Notes: generated by a model from the sequence alone, not told the origin. DNA of 64,000 nucleotides from Rhizomys pruinosus (GCA_009823505.1 VZQC01008797.1:346558-410557); one strand, 5' to 3'; numbered from the stretch's first letter, positions 20,511 to 32,380 are shown. Program-made: numbers and translations.

Positions 20511-21240
20511 TGCGTTTAATCACTGTGGTGGTGGTACACGCCAGGAGGATATGGGAAAGAGACAGAGGAAGGAGGTTTAGAGTTGGGCTACATGGTTTTT
20601 CCCCCAAACACACATCACCATCACCTGAAACAAGTTCTAAGAAAACAACAACAAAAACGCTCTCCTCTCTTCTTTCACGCACCCCGCGTGGTTCCCCAAC
20701 CTCCCCTGTCTGTGCTCCCTCTACAAACTTCCCAACTGCACCCGCCCCACTTCCCACGAGCTGCTGCCCATCCCATCCCCACACAGCTGGACCCACAGCT
20801 TCACAGGACAGCCCTGTCCCCAGCACACTCCATCCTCCTCCATCCCAGCCCAGCCCAGCAGCCCCTTTGTGCTTCTGCTGCTCCTGCAAACCATGGACAT
20901 GGGATGGAGGCTCGTGCTCTGGTGCTGGGAGAGTCAGTGACACCCTCCACATCAGGTTGCCGGAGTTAGGACTGCCGGACTCACAGGAAATATCCAGGAA
21001 ATGACATGTGGACTAGATCCTCTACTCCACATCCTACACATACTTCAGGAGTTTTCCCCCTTGTGTTTGTCTATTCATTTCACATAAAGACCGAATTTCA
21101 TTCATCCTTACTGTCCCCCAGTGGGATTCCTCCCCTGTTTTCCTCTGATCCTCTTCTCCTCTCCCCTTCCCCCATTCCCCCTTCTCCCCCCCCAAGTGTG
21201 TGGCCATCCACTGGGGCATCAACCTACTAGCAACTACATC
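20511..21240 (+). repeat. composite repeat, copy 5 (rearranged)
   Basis: A degraded module (CACTGTGGTGGTGGTACACG, 20520-20600) is followed by a C-rich block resembling the reverse of 11590-11800, then TATCCAGGAAATGACATG, TTCACATAAAGACCG and a pyrimidine end. The middle tail segment is missing. Confidence 0.6.
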
Positions 21241-21257
21241 CCCAAATAATAGTGACC

Positions 21258-21300
21258 CTCCCTCCCTCCCTCCCTCCCCCTCCCTCCCTCCCTCCCTCAG
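21258..21300. repeat. (CCCT)n tract
   Basis: CCTCCCTCCCTCC run of about 40 bases. Confidence 0.95.
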
Positions 21301-21607
21301 CAACAGCCAATATTTCTTCTGATGGCAATAGTGCCTCTTAGACAAGGCCAAGATCCCCTGTGATAAGAGGAAAATTGTGTTCTACAACCGTACAACACCC
21401 TGGGTTCAGAGGTAAAAGAAAGAAGATCCAGCTGAGGACTTGATTAGAAGATGTGAAGAAGTACCCTCACCTTAATGAGATCTCACTTCCAGATGACCCC
21501 AGACACGCCCATCCCCACCTCCCACCCCCGTGATGCGTGTCCCAAGGATCCCACTGCTATCTGGGTGGAGGCTGCTCACAAGGCCACTGAAATTTAAACT
21601 TCGGTTA

Positions 21608-21735
21608 ATTAACTATCACTCCGGAGGCAGAGGCATGTGGATCTCTGTGAGAAAGAGGCCATCATGGTCCACCTAGTAAGTTCCAGGTCAGCTGGGGGTT
21701 ACAGGGAGATCCTATCTAAAACATACAAAAATATA
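21608..21735 (+). mobile_element. B1 SINE, degraded
   Basis: CACTCCGGAGGCAGAGGCATG, TGGATCTCTGTGAG and GTTCCAGGTCAGCTGGGGG; head missing. Confidence 0.75.
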
Positions 21736-21794
21736 ATTAAATAAATTAATTATATAAATTGAGGTTAAATATTTTTAGCAACTGGGTTTCTTTT

Positions 21795-21977
21795 TCTAAT
21801 TTTTTTATTTATTATTTTTTATGTGTATGAGTGTACTGTCTGCATGTAGGTTGGTGCACTCTTGTCCTGCAATGCCGCAGAGGTCAGAAGAGGTTGTCAG
21901 ATTCCCCTGGAACTGGAATCGAACTCAGGTCCTCTGCAAGAGCACTCTTAATCACTGAGTCATCTCTCCAGCCCCAT
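21795..21977 (-). mobile_element. B2 SINE, internally deleted
   Basis: GTGTACTGTCTGCATGTAGG, CTGCAATGCCGCAGAGGTC, GGTCCTCTGCAAGAGCACTC, TCTCTCCAGCCCC. Lacks the segment with the second AACTCCAG repeat. Confidence 0.9.
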
Positions 21978-22229
21978 AACCGAGTTTCTAAGGGAGTTTT
22001 TTGCCCCTCTAAAATGAAGAGTGGGCACTGTCCCTTGTCTGGTCTCAGCCTGGAACATCTCAAATGGGGCAGAGGGCAATGTCACCTCCATGGGATATCC
22101 ATTCCCCCTCCCCAGTTCATCCACATGCCCCAAAGCAACAGCACGGTCAGAAGGAACACTTTCTTTCCAGAACCTTCTGCTTCTTTTAGTGGACTCCTAC
22201 CTCACAAGTGGTAGCTGACAAAGGCTGCT

Positions 22230-22990
22230 TAGGATCGTGCTAAAGATTCTATTTTCCTGCAACAGTGGCAGCCATGTGTCTATATATATCCCAAATCTAA
22301 TTGGATATTAGCTCTCTCCTTGGAATAACTCACAGCGATGCCACAAGCTTATGTCCTCTAGTGGTTAGGAGATGCTATAAGCCACAATAAGAACTTGTCA
22401 CCCTTTACAGAGAAACCACAGTTTGCGATTAGCATACCATCCAAGCATCGTGTCTATGCTACAGCTTAGCTTGCCATAATATTAGTACTGGCTAAATGCC
22501 TGTACATCCAATTGCTTGTGCTTTGTTAGTAGGATTAAAAAGGTAATCACTGACAAGCTGTCAACCCATGAAGGGGAAACACTGAAACAGACTAGAGTCC
22601 AAAATGACATTCCAGAGAAAAAGACTTTTTGCTTCTCATCCTTGTGCTCCTTTTCAAGCCTAGGGAAAATCTTCGGAAGAAGGGGTGTGGTAGAATGTAA
22701 GGGCTGGGAGAGATTTGGGTGAATTGTGAGAGTTACAGACAATATATGATCTGGGACTTCCTATGTTGGATCACATGCTTGTGCATACAAGCTTCTCCAA
22801 CTGGACTATGGGAACCTTGGGTTGTTCAAAATTTGGACATAGATACTTGCAAATTGGTTTTACATGAATGTTACTTACATTCATTGCTTATGCTTAATAA
22901 TTTGGCTCACTTCAAAAAAATGCACCAATTACCTAATTGTACAGCAAACTGAGTAACATCAATGGAAGGGTTGGTCTCAAAGAACTGGGT
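22230..22990 (-). repeat. dispersed ~1-kb repeat, copy B (inverted)
   Basis: Reverse complement of 55970-56640 and of 3850-4500: TGTCCTCTAGTGGTTAGGAG, TTGCTTGTGCTTTGTTAG, GAGTCCAAAATGACATTCC, TAGAATGTAAGGGCTG, TCTCCAACTGGACTATGGGA. Confidence 0.85.
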
Positions 22991-23654
22991 GAATCAAATT
23001 CATAAAAACTGTACTACTGTTACAAACTTAAGAGTCATATTTTATTCTGATTTAGGTTTTCATCTCTAATTTGGAGTTTTCGTCAAGGTGCTAAAGTTTT
23101 GGGTTTGAAACTAGTTAAACATATTTGTTTCATGGAGCTGTTTAAATAAATAAGCTTGCATCTAATGCTAATGAGTTACTTGACCCATTGTATCTGGGAA
23201 GGAAGGCCAGACTTTAGGCCCTTCACAATCTGCTGCTGGAGGCCTGACAGGGCTACTCGAATCTTCATAGACATAGTCTTTGGCTCAAAAGAAAGTTTAA
23301 AAAGTTGATGTGTGAAGTTGTTTGTCATTGACCATTTGCATTCCTGCCATAAAGCAAGTGGCATGGATGCCTGAGTGGATATAGAGGGTGTTTAATCCTG
23401 AGATGTTTGAAACTAAGAGCCCCAGTTGCCATGCACACAAATGAACACTGAATTAGATTAGAAAAAGACAAGGTAAAAGTTAAATTATTAATTCTTTTTC
23501 TAGGTGCCTGACAATTTGTACTCTGTATATTATATTAAACTGTTAGATAACATGCTCTTATAGTAGTGGAGAACTCCAATAGCAACAGCTGTGTAATGTA
23601 CCTACCAGGGAATTGCCTTACAAAGCTGGGACTTACAGGGAGCTGGAGTCATGG

Positions 23655-23985
23655 GGATGATGGCTCAGAGGTTAACGAAACTGGCTGCCTGCATGGTGGC
23701 GCCCGCCTTTAATCCTAGGACTCGGGAGGCAGAGGCAGGCGGATCTCTGCGAGTTTCCAGGACAGCTTGGACTACAGAAAGACCCTGTCTCAAAAAGACC
23801 AAAAAGAAAAGAAAAAAAAGAAAGAAAGAAACCTGCTGCCCTTCCAGGAGTGGGTTTAATCCCTCCAACCCCAGGTTGACTAACAACTGTTAGTAGCTAC
23901 AATTTCAAGGGATCTGGCACCCTCTTCTGGCCTCCTCAGGCATTGCACAATATGGGTGCACTTAACAGTGCAGACTAACACTCAT
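23655..23985 (+). mobile_element. old B2/B3-type SINE split by B1
   Basis: Head GATGATGGCTCAGAGGTTAA at 23655. After the B1, the body continues with CCTGCTGCCCTTCCAGGAG, TCTGGCACCCTCTTCTGGCC and GCATTGCACAATATGGGTGC. GAAACTGGCTGCC and GAAACCTGCTGCC flank the B1 as its target duplication. Confidence 0.75.
23692..23832 (+). mobile_element. B1 SINE nested in older SINE
   Basis: GCATGGTGGCGCCCGCC to AAAAAGACC and a GAAA-rich tail; the copies at 36993 and 55545 show the same insertion, so it predates those duplications. Confidence 0.92.
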
Positions 23986-24026
23986 ACCCATTATTGGGCA
24001 TTTTTCTTGTTTGTTAATTACGGAAT

Positions 24027-24112
24027 AAGAAGAAGAAAGAAAAAGAAGGAGGAGAAGGAAGGAAAAAGGAAGAAAGAAGGAAGAAAGAAGAAAGAGAGAA
24101 AAAAGAAGGATG
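24027..24112. repeat. purine-rich (GAA/GGA) tract
   Basis: Almost pure A/G for ~85 bases; the SD2 paralog at 37315-37462 is expanded to ~150 bases. Confidence 0.9.
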
Positions 24113-24402
24113 AGGAGACCAACACAGGGAATGAAATTGTGTCTTACATATATTCAAAAATGGGGATTTCATTTTTTTCTCCACCCCCCCTTGTCCAAAA
24201 GGAAGTTTTTGGTAGCCTCTGAGGGAGGGAGAATCTCCATTCCTTGGGGAGGCGATTGCTGGTGGATAGAGGACTTGGGAATTCTCCCAAGGGCACTAGG
24301 GTGTTGAGAGAGATGTGATGGATGGATATCAATAAACATTGTATAAACGTATGCACCCTTCAAGGAATAAAATGTATTATTATTAACTTTTAAAGAGTAG
24401 CA

Positions 24403-24545
24403 TAGCCAGGTGTGCCGCATCACTTTTAATCCCAGCACTAGGAGGCAGAGGCAGGCACATCTCTGAGAGACTCAGGCCAGCCTGGTAGACATAGAGAGTA
24501 CCAGACTAGTTGGGGTTACAGGAATGCCTGTCACATAAAGAACAG
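24403..24545 (+). mobile_element. B1 SINE, diverged
   Basis: GCCAGGTGTGCCGCATCAC, CTTTTAATCCCAGCACTAGG, CTCAGGCCAGCCTGGTAGAC. Paralog at 37745-37890. Confidence 0.85.
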
Positions 24546-24559
24546 CAAAAACAAAGGGA

Positions 24560-24955
24560 GAAAAAAAAGAAAAAAAATCAGGAAGACCAGAGGAAGGAAG
24601 AGGAAGAAACCTACTGAGTGTAATAGGATGAAACCAGGTCTTTGTTGGAAGTGAATAGACAAACACAAGAGGAAAAACCCATGAAACACGTATAGGATTT
24701 GGGGCAGGATCCAGGGGAAATGTCTATTTCCTGGATATTTCCTATGAGCTCTGCACTGCTGCAAAACACACAGTGGATGCAAAGACAAATGACAAGTACC
24801 AGGCCAAGACTAGGGCAAAGCAGATACAAAAGTAGAGTCTTGTCAGTGCGTGTGACACCTGGATCTTGGTTTCAAGATAAATTATGTTTAGATAATTGAA
24901 ATGAATTTCATATCATAAAGGCAACTAAGTTGATCAGGATTGCTTTAAGAGTGAA
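24560..24955 (-). repeat. composite repeat, copy 6 (tail only)
   Basis: GAGTGTAATAGGATGAAACC, AGACAAACACAAGAGG, AATGTCTATTTCCTGG, ACACACAGTGGATGC, GGCAACTAAGTTGATC. No module or GC block remains. Confidence 0.75.
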
Positions 24956-24961
24956 ATATCA

Positions 24962-25092
24962 GCCAGGTGTGGAGGCGCACGCCTTTAATCCTAGCACTCA
25001 GGAGGCAGAGGCAGGAGGATCTTTGTAAATTCAAGGCCAGCCTGGTCTACCCAGTGAGTTCCAGCACAGCTGGGGCTACAGGGAGACAAAAA
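24962..25092 (+). mobile_element. B1 SINE
   Basis: CAGGTGTGGAGGCGCACGCC to GGGGCTACAGGGAGAC, then an A-rich tail. Absent from the SD2 copy at 38325, which lies at the boundary. Confidence 0.92.
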
Positions 25093-25199
25093 AAAGTATA
25101 CAAAGAAATACAAAACAACATTCTCCCTCAAAGGAAACTAAGACAAAACAAACAACATAGTGTATTTAAATTTTCTGCTGTGACTGCAAATACCATCTC

Positions 25200-25460
25200 A
25201 GCAAAGCCTAGAGTCTTGGGTGAAGGGTCAAGGCTTTGGATACTGGCCGGGTTCCCTCCTGGGGACTGGGCAGTGGAGAGCAGGCTGCGTGCATGAGACC
25301 CACGTGGAGTGTGTGAGTTTGGAAGAAGGTTGGGAGTATCTGCTGAGCGCAGGTGGGGGGCGGAGTGTTGGTGGTGCCTCCAGCTGGGCTCCATAAAGGA
25401 GGGACGATTTATTGTGCTCTGGGCATCTTACGTCATCTGTAAGTACCTTTAACTAGCATT
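25200..25460 (+). repeat. composite repeat, copy 7 (GC block only)
   Basis: GACTGGGCAGTGGAGAGCAG, GGGGGCGGAGTGTTGGTGG and TTACGTCAT at 25428-25436 match the 3' part of the GC block and its ATF/CREB-like site. No module follows. Confidence 0.65.
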
Positions 25461-25567
25461 CTGGTGGCACCCTGGACATTCAGTATCACAACCCAGGCAG
25501 AAACCCTCCCTGTACCTCCAATCATCAGAGAAATTCTGGTGAATTTGGATTTCAAAAAGATAGACAA

Positions 25568-25709
25568 GCCCAGTGAGGTCCCACACGCCTTTAATCCCAG
25601 CACTCGAGAGGCAGAAGCAGAAGGATCACCAGGAGTTCAAGGCCAGCCTGGTCTGCATAGTGAGATCCAGGACAGCTGGAACTACAGGGAAGACCTGTCT
25701 AAAAAGACC

Positions 25710-25742
<33 letters not shown>
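25568..25742 (+). mobile_element. B1 SINE
   Basis: CACACGCCTTTAATCCCAGC to GACCTGTCTAAAAAGACC with a ~28-base A-tail. Confidence 0.93.
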
Positions 25743-25743
<1 letters not shown>

Positions 25744-26062
25744 GAAAAAGACAAAATTATTTTGATGAACTTGACACAAGAAGTGAATAAATGGATCTCT
25801 GACATGCTGTTGCACGTACTATATACATGAATTATTGATATGCTATGATTCGTTTTGCTATCCAGGAAGAGAACAGTGACCTTACCAGATGGACCAGGTG
25901 GTTGTATTGATCATCCAAACAAGAAGCATCAGCACAGGAAGAGTGCTGATATACAATTAAGGACCTTTGAAAACCTCAGATCTTTTGATCACAGAGTGAA
26001 AATAAGCCAGGCTTTGTACAGTTGTAAAGAAGCTGTTAATTTGACATTTCTTAAAAACTCAG

Positions 26063-26310
26063 GTAAGATGGCTAGCAGTTAAGAGCGCCGACTGCTCTTA
26101 CAGAGGACCCGGGTTCTATCCCCAGCACCCACATGGCGGCTGAGAACAGTCTGTGACTCCAATTCCAGGAGAACTCCAGTTCCAGCGGAATCCGACGCCC
26201 TCTTCTGACCTCCGCAGCATTGCACGACACGGGTGCACAAACCTACATGCAGACAATACATGCATACACATAAATAAATAAATAAAATAAAATAAAAATC
26301 TCAGGTAAGT
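26063..26310 (+). mobile_element. B2 SINE with TSD
   Basis: ATGGCTAGCAGTTAAGAGCG, GACTGCTCTTACAGAGGACC, CCACATGGCGGCTGAGAAC, GCATTGCACGACACGGGTGC, tail ATAAATAAATAAATAAA. CTCAGGTAAG at 26059 and 26303 forms the target-site duplication. Confidence 0.93.
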
Positions 26311-26319
26311 AGAAAACAA

Positions 26320-27200
26320 TTCAAAAACGACCAGCGTGCGTGCAGACAGTCAATAAATTCTTATTTTGCAGTTGAGGCCCTGGGGTCCAGAATCCTTCAG
26401 AATCTGCCCTTCAGGAAGCCAGACACACCTTCGCCAGGTTTTCAGTCAAATACTAGTTTAGGGTTCAAGCCAAAGGGATTTTACTGGTGTAATCAAAGAT
26501 GCAAATCTTTAAATTAATCCACGGGGGCACTTCCTGGCTGGTCTGACTCAATCAGGGGAATGAGTGTAACTTTCCTGCAGAGGACTCCAGGCCCCAACTC
26601 CCACTTTGGGTGGGAAGAGCCAAGAGCAGAACAGGGAGGACACAGACTTCCCCCACTGCAGTCAGTCAGGATGAGGCAGAGGTCTCAGCACTTCCTGTTT
26701 AACTGGAAACCCACAGTGGGGTAGAAAACAATTTTGAAAATCAAAGGTGTACATTCAAAACAGGTAAAGGATTTTGGGTTGCATTCGGGGCTGGGAGGGT
26801 ATATCCTCAGGAAAAAAATAGATGCATGTATATGATGGTCCAAGTCATTTCTGGAAAGATCATGAAATCTGCCCAATCATTCAGTGTTTCTCTGGTGCCC
26901 TTTATGGAAGACAGATGTATACCAAACCCAGAGTAAACTGAAGAAGTCAGGATAAATCTTGAGAAACAAAAATCTTCACTTCATAGTAAGAGTCCCAGAG
27001 ATTCAGATTCCAAAAAAGGGTACCAGTTTATTTCTTGATCTTGAAAAACTACAGCCTAAAGCCCTACCCTTCCATCCTCCCTTGAATAATCAGGAGGGTG
27101 GCATCTTACAGGCCATCTACGTCTCATGGTTTTCTCCTGCCCACCCAGGTGTGTGATGCTTGACTGTCTTTTGTTTTCTTTTTCTTTTATATTGAAGTTT
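26320..27200. other. no gene seen
   Basis: Moderate-complexity sequence without SINE or obvious tandem repeat; no frame above 65 codons. CTCCCTTGAATAATCAGG around 27075 may be unrelated to the L1 that starts near 27230. Confidence 0.5.
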
Positions 27201-27229
27201 TGTGTATGTCGCATAATATGTCTTAATCA

Positions 27230-28876
27230 AGTTTCGATCCAAACTTTAAAGGGAATGTTCCTGTCATTTCCCCATTTAGGATGATATTGGCTGTGGGTTT
27301 CCTGTATATGGCTTTCATTCAGTTCCAGGAATGCTTTTATTTCTTTCTTTCTCTTCCTTTACCCATTCATTATTCAAGAGTGTGTTGTTTAGTCTCCATG
27401 TGTTCTTGTAGATAGTAGAGCTTATCCTGGTGTTGATGTTGAGCTTTATTGCACTGTGGTCTGATAGAATGCATGAAATTATTTCAATCTTTTTTGTATT
27501 TATGGAGGTTTCTTCTGAGTCCCAGTATGTGGTTGATTTTGGAGAATGTTCTGTGGGGTGCTGAGTAGAAAGTGTATTCTCTGGTATTAGGGTGGAATAT
27601 TTGGTAGATGTCTGTGAGGTCCATTTGGTATATCATATTGTTCAGTTCAGATGACTCTCTGTTTATTCTTTGTCCTGTTGACCTGTCCAAAGGACTCAGT
27701 GGGGTATTGAAGTCCCTTACTATGAGTGTACTGGGGTTAGTGTGTGACTTGTGGTTCTGGAGAATTGTCTTTATAAAGTTTTGTGCACCAGAGTTTGATA
27801 TATATATTCATAATTGCGAAATCTTCTTGGTGAATTGTTCCTTTGAGAAAAATGTAATGGCTTTCTTTGTCTCTTCTGATTTCTTTTATTTTGAAGTCTA
27901 TTTTTTTCTGATATTAAAATAGCAACACCTGCTTTCTTTTTGGTACCATTTGCTTGGAATATTTTTTTCCATCCTTTCACTTTAAGGTGGTGCCTGTCCT
28001 TGAAGTTAAGATGGGTTTCTTGTAGACAGCATATCGATGGGTTCTGTTTCCTAATTCAATCTCCTAGTCTATGTCTTTTGATTGGGGAATTTAGTCCATT
28101 AATATTTAAGGTTATGACTGCTAGGTTTGTGTTGCTTCCTTTTGCCTTGTTATCCATTTGCTGTTTTGGTTTAGGTTTCTACTTCTGCAGTTATGTTTTT
28201 ATTGATTTTTCTTTCTAGGTGCCTAGGGATGGTGGTTCCTTTTGTCTGTCCTTTGAATTGGTTCAAGTATTCTCTGAAGGGCTGATTTTTCCAGACATGT
28301 ATTCTTTCATCCTGTTTGTCATGGAAGGTTTTTCTCTCTCTCCTTCAACTATAATTGACATTTTTGCTGGGTATAGTAACCTGGGTTGGCATCTATCATC
28401 CTTTAACACTGGGAATGCTTTGCTCCACATTCTTTCATAGTTTGCATTGAGAAGTCTGTTGTAATTCTGATAGGTTTCCTCTTATAGATCACTTGTTGTT
28501 TTTCTCTTGTGGCTTTGAGGATTTTGTCTTTGTTTTGGGTGTCTAGCATTTTAACTATGATGTGGTGTAGAGAGTTTCTTTTCTGATCTTGTCTGTTTGG
28601 AGTTTGATGTGCTTCTTGTATTTGTATTGATTTGTCTTTTTTTAGTTTGTGAAAATTTTCATCTATTATTCTGTTAAATATTTGATCAATACCATTTTCT
28701 TGGGATTCTTCTCCTTCCTCAATTCCTATGATGAGGAGGTTTGATCTATTCATAGTGTCCCACAGTTCCTGGTTGTTCCACTTTTGTGTATTTTTAAATT
28801 TTCATAATCTTTACTTGAGGTTTTTAGTTGTTCTGTGTTATCTTCCAGGTCTGATATTCTTTGTTCTGCTTCCTGA
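27230..28876 (-). mobile_element. LINE-1 (ORF1 and ORF2 endonuclease part), antisense, truncated
   Basis: On the minus strand, 28753-28403 reads as L1 ORF1 (EEGEESQENGIDQIFNRIIDEN, KRNSLHHIIVKMLD in shorter pieces). Next, 27980-27771 reads as the ORF2 endonuclease (FQANGTKKKAGVAILIS), and 27690-27484 continues it. The order ORF1 then ORF2 is that of a real L1. Its 3' two-thirds and 5' UTR are missing and frames are broken. The 5' side abuts the SD1 copy 2 boundary. Confidence 0.9.
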
Positions 28877-28998
28877 CTCTTGGGAGGCAGAGCATGTGGA
28901 ATGTTTGTGGGTTCAAGCCGCAGCCTGGTTAAACAAGTGAGTTCCAGGAACAGCTGGGACAGCAGGGAGACCGTGTCTGAGAAAAGACCAAAAAAAAA
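28876..28998 (+). mobile_element. B1 SINE, 5' truncated, indel-rich
   Basis: GACTCTTGGGAGGCAGAGC to GACCGTGTCTGAGAAAAGACC. Compared with 11285-11395 it shows many 1-2 base insertions, a pattern more like sequencing error than natural drift. Confidence 0.8.
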
Positions 28999-29166
28999 TA
29001 TAAAAATTAAGAGGGAGGAGGACCGTGGTAAAAGTCAATTATTCATACTAGTCGGATATGAGTTTTTAGAAAAAACACTGTTGTTAGTTTCTTTTCCTAG
29101 TTCCAGGGAATTTAAAAAGAAAAGAAAAGAAAGAAAAGAAAACAAATCAAAAAACAGGAAAAAACC

Positions 29167-30113
29167 NNNNNNNNNNNNNNNNNNNNNNNNNNNNNNNNNN
29201 NNNNNNNNNNNNNNNNNNNNNNNNNNNNNNNNNNNNNNNNNNNNNNNNNNNNNNNNNNNNNNNNNNNNNNNNNNNNNNNNNNNNNNNNNNNNNNNNNNNN
29301 NNNNNNNNNNNNNNNNNNNNNNNNNNNNNNNNNNNNNNNNNNNNNNNNNNNNNNNNNNNNNNNNNNNNNNNNNNNNNNNNNNNNNNNNNNNNNNNNNNNN
29401 NNNNNNNNNNNNNNNNNNNNNNNNNNNNNNNNNNNNNNNNNNNNNNNNNNNNNNNNNNNNNNNNNNNNNNNNNNNNNNNNNNNNNNNNNNNNNNNNNNNN
29501 NNNNNNNNNNNNNNNNNNNNNNNNNNNNNNNNNNNNNNNNNNNNNNNNNNNNNNNNNNNNNNNNNNNNNNNNNNNNNNNNNNNNNNNNNNNNNNNNNNNN
29601 NNNNNNNNNNNNNNNNNNNNNNNNNNNNNNNNNNNNNNNNNNNNNNNNNNNNNNNNNNNNNNNNNNNNNNNNNNNNNNNNNNNNNNNNNNNNNNNNNNNN
29701 NNNNNNNNNNNNNNNNNNNNNNNNNNNNNNNNNNNNNNNNNNNNNNNNNNNNNNNNNNNNNNNNNNNNNNNNNNNNNNNNNNNNNNNNNNNNNNNNNNNN
29801 NNNNNNNNNNNNNNNNNNNNNNNNNNNNNNNNNNNNNNNNNNNNNNNNNNNNNNNNNNNNNNNNNNNNNNNNNNNNNNNNNNNNNNNNNNNNNNNNNNNN
29901 NNNNNNNNNNNNNNNNNNNNNNNNNNNNNNNNNNNNNNNNNNNNNNNNNNNNNNNNNNNNNNNNNNNNNNNNNNNNNNNNNNNNNNNNNNNNNNNNNNNN
30001 NNNNNNNNNNNNNNNNNNNNNNNNNNNNNNNNNNNNNNNNNNNNNNNNNNNNNNNNNNNNNNNNNNNNNNNNNNNNNNNNNNNNNNNNNNNNNNNNNNNN
30101 NNNNNNNNNNNNN
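29167..30113. other. assembly gap, 947 N
   Basis: All N. The left flank ends GGAAAAAACC and the right starts GCCAAATTTAG; the homologous bases 11540 and 11541 are adjacent in SD1 copy 1. Frames spanning it have no meaning. Confidence 0.99.
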
Positions 30114-30640
30114 GCCAAATTTAGCAGTGGCCATTCTTAGTCCAGGCGGTTGCTGGCCGCTGGTCTGCAGGTGCAGGGTAAGTGTAATGGAGCGCTGAGG
30201 TCCGAGCGGCTGGGATGGGAGTTTGATGGAGGAGGCTGGAGCGTGGTGGGGCTAGGACCGCCCAGGAAAGGTGTGGGTCCAGCTGTGAGCATCTGGTGTG
30301 GGGATGGGCTAGGCAGGAGCGCGTGGGAACCAGGGCGTGTGCGGATTGGGAGGTTTCAGGGTGGAGAGCCGCGCCTGGTGTGTGACAGGAAGGAGGATAG
30401 TGGTTTTGTTATTGTTAGGGAGCATTTTAGGTGTGATGTGTGTCTGTGGGTTTGTGTTGGGAGGATGGAAATATACATTCCAGGCTGGCCTCAAGCTCCT
30501 GATCCCGCTTCTACCTCTTCACCAAAAAAGAATGACCAGAAAAAGTGGGACCTGGGGAGCCCTGCTTGAAGACTGGGGTTTGGAATTCGGGAATCAGCAC
30601 CTTCCCCTAGCTAGAGCTCTAGATAGCCTCAGTTCTCCAC
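30114..30640 (+). repeat. GC-rich block with splice-donor-like site (SD1 copy 2)
   Basis: Paralog of 11541-12080 with a few small indels. CAGGGTAAGT at 30174-30183 is the better donor match of the two. Confidence 0.45.
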
Positions 30641-30744
30641 TTGACAAGCCTGGCAAGAGGCAAAAGCAATTGGGGTATGTCTGCCATCAGATTGGCCCGT
30701 GGGCATGTTCGTGAGGCATTTTCTTGATTGTTGAGTTCTATGGG

Positions 30745-31145
30745 AGAGCACAGCCCACTGAAGATGGTACCACCCCGGGCAGGCAGGGTTATACAAGAAA
30801 GTAGGCTGCGCTTTGGCCAGGAGATCAAGGTCTCTGCTTCAGTTGCTGCTTCCAACTTCCTGCTCTGACTTCTCTCAAGGATGAACTGTGATCAGGACTT
30901 GTAAGCCAGATAAAACTTTGCTTCCTCCATAGCCGGGCGTGGTGGCGTTTAATTCTAGCACTCGGGAGGAGGAGCCTGGTCTATAGAGGGAGTTCCAGGA
31001 CAGCTGGGGCTATAGGGAGACCCTGTCTCGAAAAGACAAACAAACAAACAAACAAACAAACAAAAAACACACCAAAAAAACACTTTGCCTCCCCAAGGTG
31101 GTTTTGGTCAGGGTGTTTTATCACAGCAGTAAAAAGATAAGACTG
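30745..31145 (+). mobile_element. LTR fragment (MaLR-like) with nested partial B1
   Basis: Paralog of 12498-12870. The nested B1 is 30932-31040 and has a (CAAA)n tail at 31038-31068. Confidence 0.7.
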
Positions 31146-31339
31146 GCTCTTTTGGTCACGTGGTACAGTACGTAGCCTGGCTAGTCACTGGAGAGCCCCT
31201 TCCGGGATTCCCTGTTGTCAGATGAACCTGCTTTTGTATTATTTCTGCTGAGATTCAGGAGCCTTACAGTGATTTTTCTAGTTTATAAAGAGAAAGTCTA
31301 CCCAGGAGTCCTTCCTGAATTATGTTGTTTGTCACGAGA

Positions 31340-31770
31340 GAGTGGACCGTCTGCTTTGGTTTGCATATGAGCTGTCTAACAGACTCCAGTGTTTGAACTC
31401 TTGGTCCCCACTGGTGCTGTTTCGGGAGATCCTGGAGCCGTTAGGATGTGGTTCCTACCTGGAGGTTGCTGGTTTCTGGGGAGCAGGCACCGTAGTTTCT
31501 AGACCTGGCCTGCTTATAATTGAGTTCTTTCTGCATTCTGATTGGTTCACTGTGACAATCAGCCTCTGCTTACTCCTGCCATCACGGACAGGGGCTGGAC
31601 CTGCCACCATGTCTTTCCTCCATGGACTGTTCCCTGATCTAGAAGTAAAAACAAAACAGAGAAAAACAATCAAAAAGCAAGCACGTAAACAAACAGAAAA
31701 AGTCCCACTAAAACTCCCGTCAGTTACTTCTGACAGTCATCGAGGTTTCTGAGAAGAAAAGCAATAAATT
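31340..31770 (+). mobile_element. LTR-like dispersed repeat (MaLR type)
   Basis: Paralog of 13030-13480 (GGTTTGCATATGAGCTGTC, CTGGTGCTGTTTCGGGAG). The 136-codon frame here is not kept at the same length in copy 1. Confidence 0.55.
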
Positions 31771-32120
31771 TGGCTTGGTACTCTACCATGTGCTGATGTC
31801 AGCCCCACCCACACCAGCGTTAAGTTTTATCTATGTGAAACATTCTCAAAATTCTCAGTTCTTTACTATTTGCTAATTTAATAGGCGATATCATATATGG
31901 TAATGTGTGTATTTTAGTTCATAGAATAACGTAGTCATTTTTCTGTTTCAGGTCAAATCCATACATGCTTTTGGGTTGGATGGACTAGGTCGGCCCAGGA
32001 CAAAGGAGTGAGCATGGTTTGGGGTCAGACCCACACTACCATACTTCCTTTATACCCATCAGCTTGATGACAAGTGTTGTCCCACTGGCAGTTTCGGTCT
32101 ACACATTTTTTCTCCCTAAA

Positions 32121-32380
32121 AAACATAATCCAGGGCTGGAGACATAGCCTAGCGGTTAAGAGCACCGACTGCTCTCGCAGAGGACGCGGGTTCGATCCCC
32201 AACACCCACATGGCGACTAAGAACTGTCTGTAACTCCAATTCCAGGAGAACTCCAGTTCCAGGGGAATCCGACACCCTCTTCTGACCTCTGCGGCATTGC
32301 ACGACACGGATGCACAGACCTGGATGATGCAGACAGTACATTCATACACATACAAAAATACATAAAAAAAAAACAATCCA
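32121..32380 (+). mobile_element. B2 SINE unique to SD1 copy 2
   Basis: Body 32133-32370, with GGGCTGGAGACATAGCC, GACTGCTCTCGCAGAGGACG, ACATGGCGACTAAGAACTG and A-tail. Flanks AAACATAATCCA and AAACAATCCA approximate a target-site duplication. Copy 1 is uninterrupted at 14801-14812. Confidence 0.93.

Larger units (their letters stand above)
23400..24960 (+). repeat. segmental duplication SD2, copy 1
   Basis: Collinear with about 36733-38325 in the same orientation: TAGGTGCCTGACAATTTG, ACCTACCAGGGAATTGCC, GGCACCCTCTTC, CATTGTATAAAC, AATAGGATGAAACCAGG, AGGATTGCTTTAAGAG. Its first 400 bp also recur inverted at 55515-55900. The outer parts include a composite-repeat tail (24560-24955). Confidence 0.93.

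Noticed and set aside
28880..30134. Frames of 323-414 codons around 29-30 kb
   Set aside because: Almost all residues are translations of N in the assembly gap.
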